From NCBI RefSeq assembly GCF_003605365.2, contig NZ_QYTU02000001.1, positions 62,001 to 126,000 on the forward strand: a stretch of 64,000 nt of DNA. The letters are read 5' to 3'. The notes beneath the pieces are model-generated. The model worked only from the letters and a program-made list of their open reading frames with translations. It was not told the origin of the DNA and searched no databases. The position numbers were made by a program, and so were the translations under genes. The DNA is from Siminovitchia fortis. Lineage in GTDB: Bacteria; Bacillota; Bacilli; Bacillales; Bacillaceae_C. Position 1 is the first letter of the stretch; each line of letters starts with the position of its first letter. Shown here piece by piece: positions 1 through 7,445 of the stretch.

Positions 1-178
1 TCCTGTGCTGCTGTATAACCTTGACAGCCGTTCCCTCGGGCTCGTCGTATCTCCGGTAATTTTCATATTCCTGGCTAACCCATATAATACCATAGTAGAA
101 CATGATCGTACATGCCGCAAAAAGCAGAAATACCCTGACCACCTGGAATATCATCCTAGCCGCGTTCCTCATCTTCAT
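1..178 (-). CDS. yqzK: YqzK-like DUF4227 membrane protein (3' end outside window)
   Basis: Reading the minus strand from 178 gives a protein starting MKMRNAARM, with one hydrophobic segment (about residues 10-30, rich in V, F, L, A, I) followed by WVSQEYENYRRYDEPEG. A short N-terminal membrane anchor and the YDEPEGTAVKV motif match the small DUF4227 family (B. subtilis YqzK), as I remember it. The gene lies directly downstream of fur on the same strand, as yqzK does in B. subtilis, where xerD follows. A purine-rich AAAAAGGG lies just upstream of two possible ATG starts (178 and 172). The C-terminus runs off the left edge. The function of the family is not known. Confidence 0.75.
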   Translation of the reverse strand, partial: MKMRNAARMIFQVVRVFLLFAACTIMFYYGIIWVSQEYENYRRYDEPEGTAVKVIQQHR

Positions 179-275
179 CAAACCCTTTTTAAGTATTCGG
201 ACTGCTTGTACCAGTAATACATGATATGCAATAAATGTCCGCGTTTATACGTATCGGGGAATATTATTGATGAAT

Positions 276-424
276 AAGAAAAGCGCAAGCGCCCGTTTAG
301 CGACGTACAAACTGGAGCATTCCGCAATGAGATAAAGGAAACACGGCGACGAAGGAGCCGATGTTGACTTATCGTAGTGGAGGAGTGCGAAGTTTGCTAG
401 TCGCTGGGCGCTGGAGCTGGACAA
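276..424 (+). repeat. Dispersed intergenic repeat, copy 1
   Basis: This copy begins with AAGAAAAGCGCAAGCGCC and ends with GGCGCTGGAGCTGGACAA. Internal blocks shared with other copies include CGACGTACA-ACTGGAG, GAGATAAAGGAAACACGGCGA and GAGCCGATGTTGACTTATCG. It fills most of the gap between yqzK and fur. The same blocks recur near 5.7, 22.5 and 29.8 kb. No credible coding region lies inside. Confidence 0.85.
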
Positions 425-484
425 AGCACAATAATTTTATACGAATATCTTTGAAAAAATTTATACATTCTTTCCTTTTAACAG

Positions 485-522
485 AAAACGCCCATCCCTT
501 CGATACAAAGGATGGACGCTTA
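485..522 (-). terminator. Rho-independent terminator of fur
   Basis: On the minus strand the arms GCGTCCATCC and GGATGGGCGTT form a near-perfect stem (one mismatch) followed by TTTTCTG. It lies 3 bases beyond the fur stop codon. Confidence 0.75.
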
Positions 523-525
523 GTT

Positions 526-1008
526 TCATTTTTTTTTGCCGGCTGGCGGCTCTTTCCGTTCGTTCTCCGCTTTATCCTGACAGCGCCAACAAATGCCGTG
601 AAATGTCAGCCTGTGATCTTTAATTTTAAAATTAAAATCATGTTCAACTATTTTTTCAACATCTCCGAGAAGATCTTCCTGTATCTCATCAACCGTTCCG
701 CACTCAATGCAAATAAGGTGGTGATGGAAATGATCGGCACCTTCCTGCCGCAGATCATACCTGGAAACCCCGTCTCCAAAATTAATTTTGTCGACCACTT
801 TCAATTCAGTCAAAAGCTCAAGGGTCCTATATACTGTTGCAAGGCCGATGTCCGGAGATTTGTCCTTGACCAGCAAATAGACATCTTCCGCACTCAAATG
901 GTCGTCCTCATTTTCAAGCAACACCCTAACCGTGGCTTCACGCTGGGGAGTAAGCTTATAGCTTGCGGAATGCAATTGTTTCTTAATCCGATTAATGCGA
1001 CTTTCCAT
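526..1008 (-). CDS. fur: Ferric uptake regulator Fur
   Basis: A 160-residue protein with the Fur layout: N-terminal winged helix with SYKLTPQREATVRVL (17-31) and the recognition-helix stretch GLATVYRTLELL (55-66), then the HFHHH metal-binding motif (93-97) and two zinc CxxC pairs, C100/C103 and C140/C143. It is very close to B. subtilis Fur, which represses iron-uptake genes when loaded with Fe2+. The start at 1008 is preferred over the ATG at 1029 because GGAGG lies 8 bases upstream and the B. subtilis protein begins at the same place. The tail ENERKEPPAGKKK makes it about ten residues longer than usual. The neighbours spoIIM and yqzK match B. subtilis. Confidence 0.95.
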   Translation of the reverse strand: MESRINRIKKQLHSASYKLTPQREATVRVLLENEDDHLSAEDVYLLVKDKSPDIGLATVYRTLELLTELKVVDKINFGDGVSRYDLRQEGADHFHHHLICIECGTVDEIQEDLLGDVEKIVEHDFNFKIKDHRLTFHGICWRCQDKAENERKEPPAGKKK

Positions 1009-1113
1009 CAGACGATCCTCCCTCGCCACTATCCATTTTATTATAACAGACAGTGAACAATAATCAAATTAAAATTATTATAAAAATGGGAGGTTTACAG
1101 TCGAAAATAACTA

Positions 1114-1761
1114 TCATTTAGCGATTGAAGCGATGATGGATTTCATCAGTGCCGGTGCAATGAACGCCTCAATGCTCGCTGCAAGCGTGATCACGGCCAT
1201 AGTTGCTATAAAAGACAAGAAATAACGCGCAAATTCCGGAACAAAATGAAATGAGAAACCCTGCCTTATAAAAATTTTTCTCATGAGCTTAATTGAGAAT
1301 GCCGTCGAAATGACAGCGATAAAAATGTATACAGGGATAAACAGCAGATTTTGGGGCAGCAAGGTCACAAAAGCAAGGAGCAGGCCGTTCCAGCCCATCT
1401 GATTCACAAGAAATCCGACAGAGAATCCGACAACGACCCCTTTTAAAAATAGCAGAATCAAAATCAAAGGAAACCCGATGATTGAAATCCCAAGCACCCA
1501 CATCAATCCGGTGAATTTCACATTATGGAAGAAGCTGAGTTTTAAAAGATCTTCAGCCTGCCCGGTTTTTCCATCCGCCACTTGTCCAAAAAAATGATTC
1601 AAGTAATGAAAAAGATCTTCCTTCTGTGCGATTGACAGACTATTGACAATGACTGCTCCGAAAATGATGCCCATGATGAACAGTACCATGATGAATGAAT
1701 AGATGGGAGAATAGGTTTGAATGTGTCGAGTAATATGGCTGGTATAGAATTTTTTCCGCAT
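1114..1761 (-). CDS. spoIIM: Stage II sporulation protein M
   Basis: A 215-residue membrane protein with about five hydrophobic segments and a positively charged N-terminus (MRKKFYTSH). It belongs to the SpoIIM/DUF95 family. SpoIIM is a core part of the SpoIID-SpoIIM-SpoIIP complex that thins septal peptidoglycan and drives engulfment. The start at 1761 has AGGAGGA about 8 bases upstream. The longer reading from 1839 adds 26 residues with no ribosome binding site. The length equals that of the B. subtilis protein, and its place between fur and the endoQ gene is conserved. Confidence 0.93.
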   Translation of the reverse strand: MRKKFYTSHITRHIQTYSPIYSFIMVLFIMGIIFGAVIVNSLSIAQKEDLFHYLNHFFGQVADGKTGQAEDLLKLSFFHNVKFTGLMWVLGISIIGFPLILILLFLKGVVVGFSVGFLVNQMGWNGLLLAFVTLLPQNLLFIPVYIFIAVISTAFSIKLMRKIFIRQGFSFHFVPEFARYFLSFIATMAVITLAASIEAFIAPALMKSIIASIAK

Positions 1762-1862
1762 ATGCTGCTTCCTCCTGTTCTGCGATTGATACATCTTATG
1801 AGAGAAAAGCAATGCATATGACTCGTTTCTATCTATCATTCATTATTTTTCAGTATCCTCTA

Positions 1863-3023
1863 TCATTTCGCAACTTTTCCGTAGCGTCCTCCTCCTCCTT
1901 CTTCCAGCTGCAATTCTCCTGATCTGGCTTTCACAATCAAATCCGCCAGCCCGCCTTTCACCACCTTTTTCAATTCGCCTTCGGACACTCGATGCAGTAT
2001 ATTCATTTCCGATCCAAAATGGCTGTAAAGCTTTTCCTTTGTTTTGGCTCCCAGGCCGGGTAAAAAGTCAAGCGGCACTTGATGGATATAAGGCGGCCTT
2101 TTGGGGGGAGTGGTACGTTCATCAGCCAACTCTGCAATCCTCTCCGAAACCCCTTTTGTAAACTTTTTCGAACCACAATTTGGACATGTGTCTCCCTGCT
2201 TCAATGTGAAACACTTGGCACATGCTGTCCGGTAGTATTTACCGAGAAATGGATTAAGGCCGTAATTTTCGTCAATTGAATTCCCATCCATACCATGCAA
2301 TGCTTTTTTGACTGCGCTGAAGGTTGGTGCTTCAAGAGTCATTTTTTGATATTCCCTGGCCATCTTGGGCAATGAATGTGCATCGGAGTTAGAGACAAAA
2401 GTAAATCCGTGCAGCTCCCCGATCCGGTCAGCCATCACCGTATTGGAGCTTAGTCCAAGTTCCACGCCGTCTATTAATTCCGGGTCCAGAACTTCCTTCA
2501 ACGATTGCTTCACACCCTTTCCGTACAGGCTTTTGAACGGAGTGAAGACATGGGCGGGGATGAACAGGCCTTCCAATGACTTTACTTTCTCTTGAATATT
2601 GACAGCTTTTTCATATACCCGCTGTGTACTGAGCTGCAGGTTCGTAACACGCATTGAAAGCCAGCGGGAAAATTCCTTCAGCTGTTTGAAGCCTGGGAAA
2701 TAGGCCAGCAGATGAATCGGGCCATTGCAGTTCTCATCAAGGACTTCCATTTCAGTGCCGGGAATCAATGTCACTTCATTCTCAAACCGGAAACCCCCTT
2801 CTTCCATTTCAATTAAACGGCCCTCTTCACAGAGCTGTTCCATTTCTGCAATCACTTCCGGAGAATGGCAATCGATGACTCCAACAATGTTCAGCCCTTT
2901 GGGAAACTTGGCTGTTTGCAGGATATTGGTCAGTGTCAGGGTTTTAGCTGCGGTGATTTTTACCGGCTTTCCCGTAAAAGTCCTGCCTATATGAATATGC
3001 AGGTCTACAAAATACTCATTCAT
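1863..3023 (-). CDS. Endonuclease Q family protein (PHP domain, zinc finger, HhH)
   Basis: A 386-residue protein that starts with a PHP metal-binding motif DLHIH (7-11), with further metal ligands at HSPE (53-56), PAHVF (156-160) and SDAH (213-216). A zinc finger follows, C268/C271 and C280/C283, then a helix-hairpin-helix LPGLGAKTKEKL (321-332). This order is that of endonuclease Q, which nicks DNA 5' of deaminated bases (uracil, hypoxanthine) and abasic sites. The B. subtilis gene at this place is yqxK. The stop codon is one base from the start region of the next genes, and it abuts nudF (2 bases), so the two are probably cotranscribed. Family assignment is firm; activity is inferred. Confidence 0.88.
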   Translation of the reverse strand: MNEYFVDLHIHIGRTFTGKPVKITAAKTLTLTNILQTAKFPKGLNIVGVIDCHSPEVIAEMEQLCEEGRLIEMEEGGFRFENEVTLIPGTEMEVLDENCNGPIHLLAYFPGFKQLKEFSRWLSMRVTNLQLSTQRVYEKAVNIQEKVKSLEGLFIPAHVFTPFKSLYGKGVKQSLKEVLDPELIDGVELGLSSNTVMADRIGELHGFTFVSNSDAHSLPKMAREYQKMTLEAPTFSAVKKALHGMDGNSIDENYGLNPFLGKYYRTACAKCFTLKQGDTCPNCGSKKFTKGVSERIAELADERTTPPKRPPYIHQVPLDFLPGLGAKTKEKLYSHFGSEMNILHRVSEGELKKVVKGGLADLIVKARSGELQLEEGGGGRYGKVAK

Positions 3024-3024
3024 A

Positions 3025-3573
3025 TCATATCTTCTCCATCAACTGTAAATATTGAACGGCAAACACGGTTTTGGCATCATAGATCCGTTCATTTCTTATA
3101 CACTCAAGCGCTTCTTCAAGCGTAAGTTCAAACAGTTCAACAAATTCATCTTCATCGCCATCCGCCGGATTTTCCACCTTTTCCAGCCCGGTCGCCAAAT
3201 AGAGGTGAATGATTTCATCGGCAAAACCGGGAGACGTATAAAAAGAGGAGATATATTCCATTTTACCGGCACGATAACCGGTTTCCTCCTCGAGCTCCCT
3301 TTCCGCTGTAGCCGCCGGTTCTTCCCCCGGCTCCAATTTCCCGGCAGGAATTTCAAGCAATGATCTTTCCAATGGTTTTCTATATTGTTCCACCATGACG
3401 ATTTTATTTTCATCCGTCAATGCAATCAGGGCAACAGCGCCGGGATGGCGAACAATTTCACGTTTTGACAGCTTCCCGTTTGGAAGTTCCACTTCATCCA
3501 CTTGTACGCTGATGATTTTCCCTTCAAAAATTGTTTCCGTGCTTACTGTTTTTTCCTCAAACTTCTTCACCAT
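3025..3573 (-). CDS. nudF: ADP-ribose pyrophosphatase (Nudix hydrolase)
   Basis: A 182-residue protein with a complete Nudix box from G78 to about residue 100 (GKLEPGEE...RELEEETGY). NudF hydrolyses ADP-ribose to AMP and ribose 5-phosphate. The length and the neighbours (endoQ downstream, mciZ and yqkF upstream) match B. subtilis nudF. The ATG start at 3573 has GGAGC just upstream. It probably shares an operon with the endoQ gene, as only one base separates them. Confidence 0.93.
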   Translation of the reverse strand: MVKKFEEKTVSTETIFEGKIISVQVDEVELPNGKLSKREIVRHPGAVALIALTDENKIVMVEQYRKPLERSLLEIPAGKLEPGEEPAATAERELEEETGYRAGKMEYISSFYTSPGFADEIIHLYLATGLEKVENPADGDEDEFVELFELTLEEALECIRNERIYDAKTVFAVQYLQLMEKI

Positions 3574-3588
3574 GTTCAGCTCCTTCGT

Positions 3589-3617
3589 TCTATTTCATTA
3601 GCTGGTAATCATACATT
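3589..3617 (+). promoter_or_regulatory. Candidate sigma-E promoter for mciZ
   Basis: CATACATT at 3610-3617 matches the sigma-E -10 consensus (CATACANT). TTCTATT lies about 15 bases upstream, a weak match to the -35 element. A second CATACAT is at 3622-3628. In B. subtilis mciZ is a mother-cell sporulation gene, which fits. Confidence 0.5.
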
Positions 3618-3640
3618 TTACCATACATCAGGGAGGGATC

Positions 3641-3778
3641 ATGATGAGAGTGAATATTGGTGAAGACCGAATTATTTTGTCTGGAAAAGCATGGGAAATC
3701 CAAGCTCTGCTTCGAAAATATGCAAAAAAGCATAAGCTGGTAAAAGATTGGCTGGAGTCCTGCACAATAATTGAATAA
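3641..3778 (+). CDS. mciZ: MciZ, mother-cell inhibitor of FtsZ (small protein)
   Basis: A 45-codon reading frame (44 if the second ATG at 3644 is used) with GGGAGG 4-7 bases upstream. The core GKAWEIQALLRKYAKKH...VKDWL aligns with the B. subtilis MciZ core GKAWEIRAKLKEYG...VKDW, as I recall it. MciZ is made during sporulation, binds the C-terminal subdomain of FtsZ and blocks Z-ring assembly in the mother cell. Its place between nudF and yqkF is that of B. subtilis. It is short enough to be missed by automatic gene finders. Confidence 0.88.
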   Translation: MMRVNIGEDRIILSGKAWEIQALLRKYAKKHKLVKDWLESCTIIE

Positions 3779-3826
3779 TGGAGCCGTCTTTAGATAAAAT
3801 AGACAATTGAGAAAGGCGGGATATGA

Positions 3827-4747
3827 ATGGAAAAACGCAGGCTTGGGAAATCAGACTTATTTGTATCAGAAATGGGGCTTGGCTGCATGTCACTTGGAAC
3901 AGATTCCGCCAAGGCCGAAAAAATCATAAAAACGGCACTGGATGAAGGCGTCAACTATTTTGATACCGCCGATTTATACGATTTCGGCGTAAATGAAGAA
4001 ATAGTGGGAAAATCACTCGGGCCGATACGGGACCAAGTGGTTATTGCCACAAAGGTCGGGAACCGCTGGACAGAAAAGAAAGACGGATGGAGCTGGGATC
4101 CTTCTAAAAAATATATAAAAGAAGCGGTGAAAAAGAGTCTCAAGCGGCTTGGCACAGATTATATTGACCTATACCAACTGCACGGCGGGACCATTGATGA
4201 CCCGATCGATGACACCATCGAAGCTTTTGAAGAATTGAAGTCCGAAGGCCTGATTCGCCATTACGGAATATCTTCCATCAGGCCAAACGTCGTCCGGGAA
4301 TACGCAGCCCGTTCTTCCATTGTTAGTGTTATGATGCAATACAGCCTTCTGGACCGGCGTCCGGAAGAAATTATGCCGATGCTTTCGGAAAGTGGAATAA
4401 GCGTTGTCACAAGAGGATCTGTGGCAAAAGGCTTATTAAGCGATAAGATGCTGGGATTGAAAGAAGATCAATGGGAAGGCACGGAATATCTGGATTACTC
4501 TTCAAATGAGATCAAGGAACTGATAGAGAGCATTCAAGCCAAACTTTTACATGCCAGGACCCTGAATGAATTGGCGCTTCAGTTCAATTTGGCAAATCAG
4601 GCAGTTGCAGCTGTTGTTGTTGGTGCCAGCTCTATTGAGCAACTGAAAGATAATGCGCGTGCAGTCAACTCTCCTTCATTATCAAAGGAAGAACTGGCAT
4701 TTCTTCAGCTTGCTTCAAAAGAAAATCATTATTCGGCCCATCGCTGA
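3827..4747 (+). CDS. yqkF: Aldo/keto reductase (YqkF family)
   Basis: A 306-residue TIM-barrel oxidoreductase with the aldo/keto reductase catalytic tetrad at D46, Y51, K76 and H119 (motifs YFDTADLYDFG, IATKVG and LYQLHGG). The C-terminal part has the NADPH-binding stretch around VVVGASSIEQLKDN. The physiological substrate is unknown. It matches YqkF in sequence type and in its place after mciZ. The start is set by AAAGGCGGG about 9 bases upstream. Confidence 0.9.
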   Translation: MEKRRLGKSDLFVSEMGLGCMSLGTDSAKAEKIIKTALDEGVNYFDTADLYDFGVNEEIVGKSLGPIRDQVVIATKVGNRWTEKKDGWSWDPSKKYIKEAVKKSLKRLGTDYIDLYQLHGGTIDDPIDDTIEAFEELKSEGLIRHYGISSIRPNVVREYAARSSIVSVMMQYSLLDRRPEEIMPMLSESGISVVTRGSVAKGLLSDKMLGLKEDQWEGTEYLDYSSNEIKELIESIQAKLLHARTLNELALQFNLANQAVAAVVVGASSIEQLKDNARAVNSPSLSKEELAFLQLASKENHYSAHR

Positions 4748-4869
4748 AAAATTTCGTTCGCCAAACTTTTACCTTTTTTCTAAAATTTCAACATATATTT
4801 AATATGATTATTGAAGTATAATGGTAATATAGAATCAATTTTTCCTTCTCCGGAATTTTTCCAGGACAA

Positions 4870-4971
4870 ATCGACAGCTTTTTTCATAGATATGCTTAAG
4901 ATTTGACTCGTTTCGCCGCTCTTCGACGACGACATTTTTTTCAGGACTATGACTTTGGAAACGCTTATACT
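4870..4971 (+). promoter_or_regulatory. Candidate promoter region of the riboswitch-sinI transcript, with Spo0A-box-like sites
   Basis: TATACT at 4966-4971 is a plausible -10 box; the -35 region is poor, which suggests an activated promoter. ATCGACA (4870-4876) and TTCGACG (4922-4928) each match 6 of 7 bases of the Spo0A box TTCGACA. In B. subtilis sinI is activated by Spo0A~P. The binding sites are inference. The rest of 4748-4985 shows no gene. Confidence 0.4.
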
Positions 4972-4985
4972 TAGATAAACACTTA

Positions 4986-5072
4986 GCGAAAAAGGCAAAT
5001 CTGTTCGAAAGTCAGAGACGCAAAGCCACAGGCCTAAGGTCAATTTGACTATGGCGGCTGGGTTACCCGAAT
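4986..5072 (+). ncRNA. Class I cyclic-di-GMP riboswitch (GEMM-I)
   Basis: The conserved blocks of the GEMM-I aptamer occur in order: GGCAAA (4994-4999), a GAAA tetraloop (5007-5010), GACGCAAAGCC, GGCCTAAG, then TATGG and GGGTTACC. CCTAAG paired with TATGG across a GTC/GAC stem is the canonical 11-nucleotide tetraloop receptor. The start codon of the sinI-like gene is about 30 bases downstream, with no intrinsic terminator between. GTTACC (5062-5067) is complementary to GGTAAC (5093-5098), which overlaps the ribosome binding site GGGAGG (5089-5094). Binding of ligand should keep GTTACC inside the aptamer and free the site, so I infer a translational ON switch. Confidence 0.93.
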
Positions 5073-5099
5073 ACAATTGCGTATTTATGGGAGGTAACA

Positions 5100-5225
5100 A
5101 TGAAAAAATCAGTCGTAACGAAACAGGAAAAACTGGACAAGGAATGGGTAGAGCTTATATTATTTGCGCTAGGTACAGGAATCAGTCCCCGGGAGATCAG
5201 GGAATTTTTTAGAGAACGCCAATAA
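5100..5225 (+). CDS. sinI: SinI-like antirepressor (small protein)
   Basis: A 41-residue protein. The segment KLDKEWVELILFALGTGISPREIREFFRE is cognate to the SinI/SinR dimerisation motif (LDxEWVELxxEAxxxxISxEEIRxFL). In B. subtilis SinI binds SinR and lifts repression of the matrix operons. The start has GGGAGG 5 bases upstream. It lies directly behind the cyclic-di-GMP riboswitch and 92 bases before sinR, the sinI-sinR order of B. subtilis. It lacks the C-terminal tail of B. subtilis SinI and is little more than the SinR-binding hook. Confidence 0.9.
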   Translation: MKKSVVTKQEKLDKEWVELILFALGTGISPREIREFFRERQ

Positions 5226-5263
5226 TACATAATAAGAAATTCGCCAACCGGGAATTTTGCGCT

Positions 5264-5292
5264 ATTCATAATCTTTTATTATGTGTTATAAT
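5264..5292 (+). promoter_or_regulatory. Candidate sigma-A promoter of sinR
   Basis: TATAAT at 5287-5292, 25 bases before the sinR start codon; the -35 region (ATTCAT, 5264-5269) is weak. Separate transcription of sinR from the riboswitch-controlled sinI is also the B. subtilis arrangement. Confidence 0.5.
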
Positions 5293-5317
5293 GGGTAAAG
5301 AGTAGGTGACTGTGTAG

Positions 5318-5638
5318 ATGATAGGTCAACGAATAAAAGATTATCGGCTTCAAAAAAAATTATCATTATCCGAATTGGCCGAAAGAGCGGGTATTGCCAA
5401 ATCCTATTTGAGTTCGATAGAGCGCAATATCCAGTCCAATCCGTCCATTCAAATACTGGAAAAACTTTCATCTGTGCTCGATGTTCCCGTCCATGTTCTC
5501 CTTCACGGGGAAACAGGTGAAATTGAATTGGACCACGATTGGGAAGAGCTGGTTCGCGAAGCAATGTCTTCAGGCATCTCAAAAGATGAATTCCGCGAGT
5601 TTTTGGAATTCAATAAATGGAAAATGAAGAACAAATAA
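5318..5638 (+). CDS. sinR: SinR master regulator of biofilm formation
   Basis: A 106-residue protein: an XRE-type helix-turn-helix domain (about 1-64, with SLSELAERAGIAKSYLSSIE as the reading head) and a C-terminal SinI-type dimerisation hook (DHDWEELVREAMSSGISKDEFREFLEF, about 73-98). It is very close to B. subtilis SinR along the whole length. SinR represses the tapA-sipW-tasA and eps operons. AGGTG upstream supports the ATG at 5318. A weak hairpin followed by T-rich sequence at 5637-5680 may end the transcript. A second SinR-like protein is encoded at 8332. Confidence 0.95.
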   Translation: MIGQRIKDYRLQKKLSLSELAERAGIAKSYLSSIERNIQSNPSIQILEKLSSVLDVPVHVLLHGETGEIELDHDWEELVREAMSSGISKDEFREFLEFNKWKMKNK

Positions 5639-5717
5639 ACGTTCCGTGGCGATGATTCGTCTGGGCGTTTTTATTTTTGTGAAAAATGGTGAGCGCAGTT
5701 CATCGATAATTGCTCAT

Positions 5718-6027
5718 AAGAAAAGCGCAAGCGCCTTGCCCATCGACGTACAGACTGGAGTGCCTCCGACGAGATAAAGGAAACACGGCGAGGAACGAGC
5801 CGATGTTGACTTATCGTAGGAAAGCTACTACTTGGAATAGCCTCGTGTGATGCTTCCTCGAGTTGGCGTCGTGCAGCTTTGCGACGAGGTGAGCCAAACA
5901 TCCTCGAATAAGCTACGCCGCAGGAGCACACCAGGTGCGAAGTCTGCTAGTCGATAGGCGCTGGAGCTAGACAACAAAAGGCTTTGTTCAAAATTTTAAA
6001 GCTAAAACATCTTATTCTTTCTTACTC
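5718..6027 (+). repeat. Dispersed intergenic repeat, copy 2, with a 50-base extension
   Basis: It starts with AAGAAAAGCGCAAGCGCC and ends with GGCGCTGGAGCTAGACAAC at 5975. The following 50 bases (TTTGTTCAAAATTTTAAAGC...CTTTCTTACTCA) reappear nearly unchanged, in reverse orientation, at 29764-29820 next to copy 5. The real repeat unit is therefore longer than the core. It separates sinR from the tail-to-tail sipW gene. Confidence 0.85.
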
Positions 6028-6072
6028 ATAAATATAAAACGCTGGCCGGCTTGGCAGCGTTTTTTTATTCGC

Positions 6073-6636
6073 CTATGTCGTTTTATTGACCGTTTTTTCT
6101 TTGGGCTCCAATTGTCTGATGGCACTCCAGATTGTAAAACCTGAGTAGCCCAAAAGTAGAAGTCCCGGAAGGATAAGAAGCAGTGCACTCCCCTCTTTTG
6201 ACTGGGCAAAACTGACGAAGTAACCGACATATGGAACAGTGATTCCCGTATATTCCGCGACGACATTTTCGGAAAGTACAGGCTCCATGTCTGCAGCGTT
6301 GTTATTATCGCCTTTCGTTGTATACATGACATGCTTTCCGCTGTTATCCACTTCCACTACTCTGTGAGTGACCAGTGTATTCTCATCTTGCATGAAGGTG
6401 AGGACGTCCCCTTCCTTAAAGCGGGTCATATCTCCTCCGGGCTTAACTGCAATAACCGAACCCGTTTTGATTCCCGGCTCCATCGAGCCTGACAGGACGG
6501 ATTTCAATTGATAGCCAAGAAATTGAGGCTCTCCGCCTGAGGCTTTTGATGATATGACCAAAAAGACCATAAGGATAAAAATAAGGAACAATATAGCGCT
6601 GATCGTATTACTGATAATCTTCCAAACTAATTTCAT
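6073..6636 (-). CDS. sipW: Signal peptidase I, ER type (SipW)
   Basis: A 187-residue membrane protein: a transmembrane segment at about 8-30, the catalytic serine S51 in LSGSMEPG, and H91 in LVTHRVVEV in place of the usual lysine, which defines the ER-type (Ser-His) signal peptidases. A second transmembrane segment lies near residues 150-175. SipW removes the signal peptides of TasA and TapA. Its start overlaps the tapA stop by 4 bases (ATGA). Here it is the last gene of the operon, whereas in B. subtilis the order is tapA-sipW-tasA. There is no visible strong terminator after it. Confidence 0.93.
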   Translation of the reverse strand: MKLVWKIISNTISAILFLIFILMVFLVISSKASGGEPQFLGYQLKSVLSGSMEPGIKTGSVIAVKPGGDMTRFKEGDVLTFMQDENTLVTHRVVEVDNSGKHVMYTTKGDNNNAADMEPVLSENVVAEYTGITVPYVGYFVSFAQSKEGSALLLILPGLLLLGYSGFTIWSAIRQLEPKEKTVNKTT

Positions 6637-7445
6637 TCTTCTTCATCCTTTACTGAATTGGAATTTACAGGCGGTTCCTTAACCGCAGGCGGTTCGGGTT
6701 CCGGTTGTGATTCCGGCTTGGGTTCCGCAGCAGGAGCAGTTGGCTTTGATTCAGGTGCCGGCTCTGTCTCCTGAGGCTTATTGTCATTGTCAGCAGGGGG
6801 TTGCGGCTTTTCTGCCGGTTGTACCGGCTCAATTGGTTGTGACGGCTCTTTATCTTTTTTCTCATTGTTTTCAGGTTTTGGTGGTTGTTTTTCTTCTACG
6901 TTGGGATTATCCTCATTTGCTTTCTCTTGGAGCTCTTGTTCGTTATCTTCTTCCTTATGTCCTTCCGGCTTTTCACATGCCACGGTAACTTTCTTTAGAA
7001 ATTGACTTGGATGTTTTCCTTCCTGATATACCTTGAATGTATAAATTCCGGGCTCACCGGCCTTATATGTCAGCAATACACTTTCTCCAGGCTTTAATTC
7101 TTTCACCTCATGCGGGCCTTCTGATTCATCAATTATTACCCAAGATCCCTTTTCCGTTCTATATTTTCCTTGATTCGTAAACTTCGCTTTCAGTTCAACT
7201 GGGTCACAACTTTCAATCTCATTATCCCCAACTGTTAAGCTGACATCTGTCTGCATCCACGGAACCGGCCACGTCCCTGCCCGGATCTCTCCTGCTAGCT
7301 CCTTCGAATCTGTGAACTCTGCCAAAGTAGGTGAAACGAAAGTGGCAGCAGCAAACACAGACATATACCAAAACGCTCCGGCCTTTCCAGCTCTTCTCAA
7401 TTTTTTGTTTCTTTTGCCGTGTGTTCTTAAACGTGATTTCCTAAT
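6633..7445 (-). CDS. tapA: TapA-like amyloid fibre anchoring/assembly protein
   Basis: About 270 residues: a very basic N-terminus (KRNKKLRRAGK), a hydrophobic signal segment ending near PTLAEF, a folded domain (about 45-160) ending in GIYTFKVYQEGKHPSQF...ACEKPE, and a long Pro/Glu/Lys-rich tail (from about 160). The GIYxFKVY motif and the acidic Lys/Glu tail match TapA (YqxM). TapA nucleates and anchors TasA fibres. No ATG, GTG or TTG has a usable ribosome binding site: GTG at 7454 overlaps GGGAGG itself, while ATT at 7445 lies exactly 8 bases after GGGAGG. I therefore place the start at ATT. Family call is good, start uncertain. Confidence 0.8.
   Translation of the reverse strand: MRKSRLRTHGKRNKKLRRAGKAGAFWYMSVFAAATFVSPTLAEFTDSKELAGEIRAGTWPVPWMQTDVSLTVGDNEIESCDPVELKAKFTNQGKYRTEKGSWVIIDESEGPHEVKELKPGESVLLTYKAGEPGIYTFKVYQEGKHPSQFLKKVTVACEKPEGHKEEDNEQELQEKANEDNPNVEEKQPPKPENNEKKDKEPSQPIEPVQPAEKPQPPADNDNKPQETEPAPESKPTAPAAEPKPESQPEPEPPAVKEPPVNSNSVKDEEE

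Noticed and set aside
361..1056. Plus-strand open frame of 231 codons opposite fur
   Set aside because: It is antisense to the clearly recognised fur gene, begins in the repeat, and has no family likeness or ribosome binding site.
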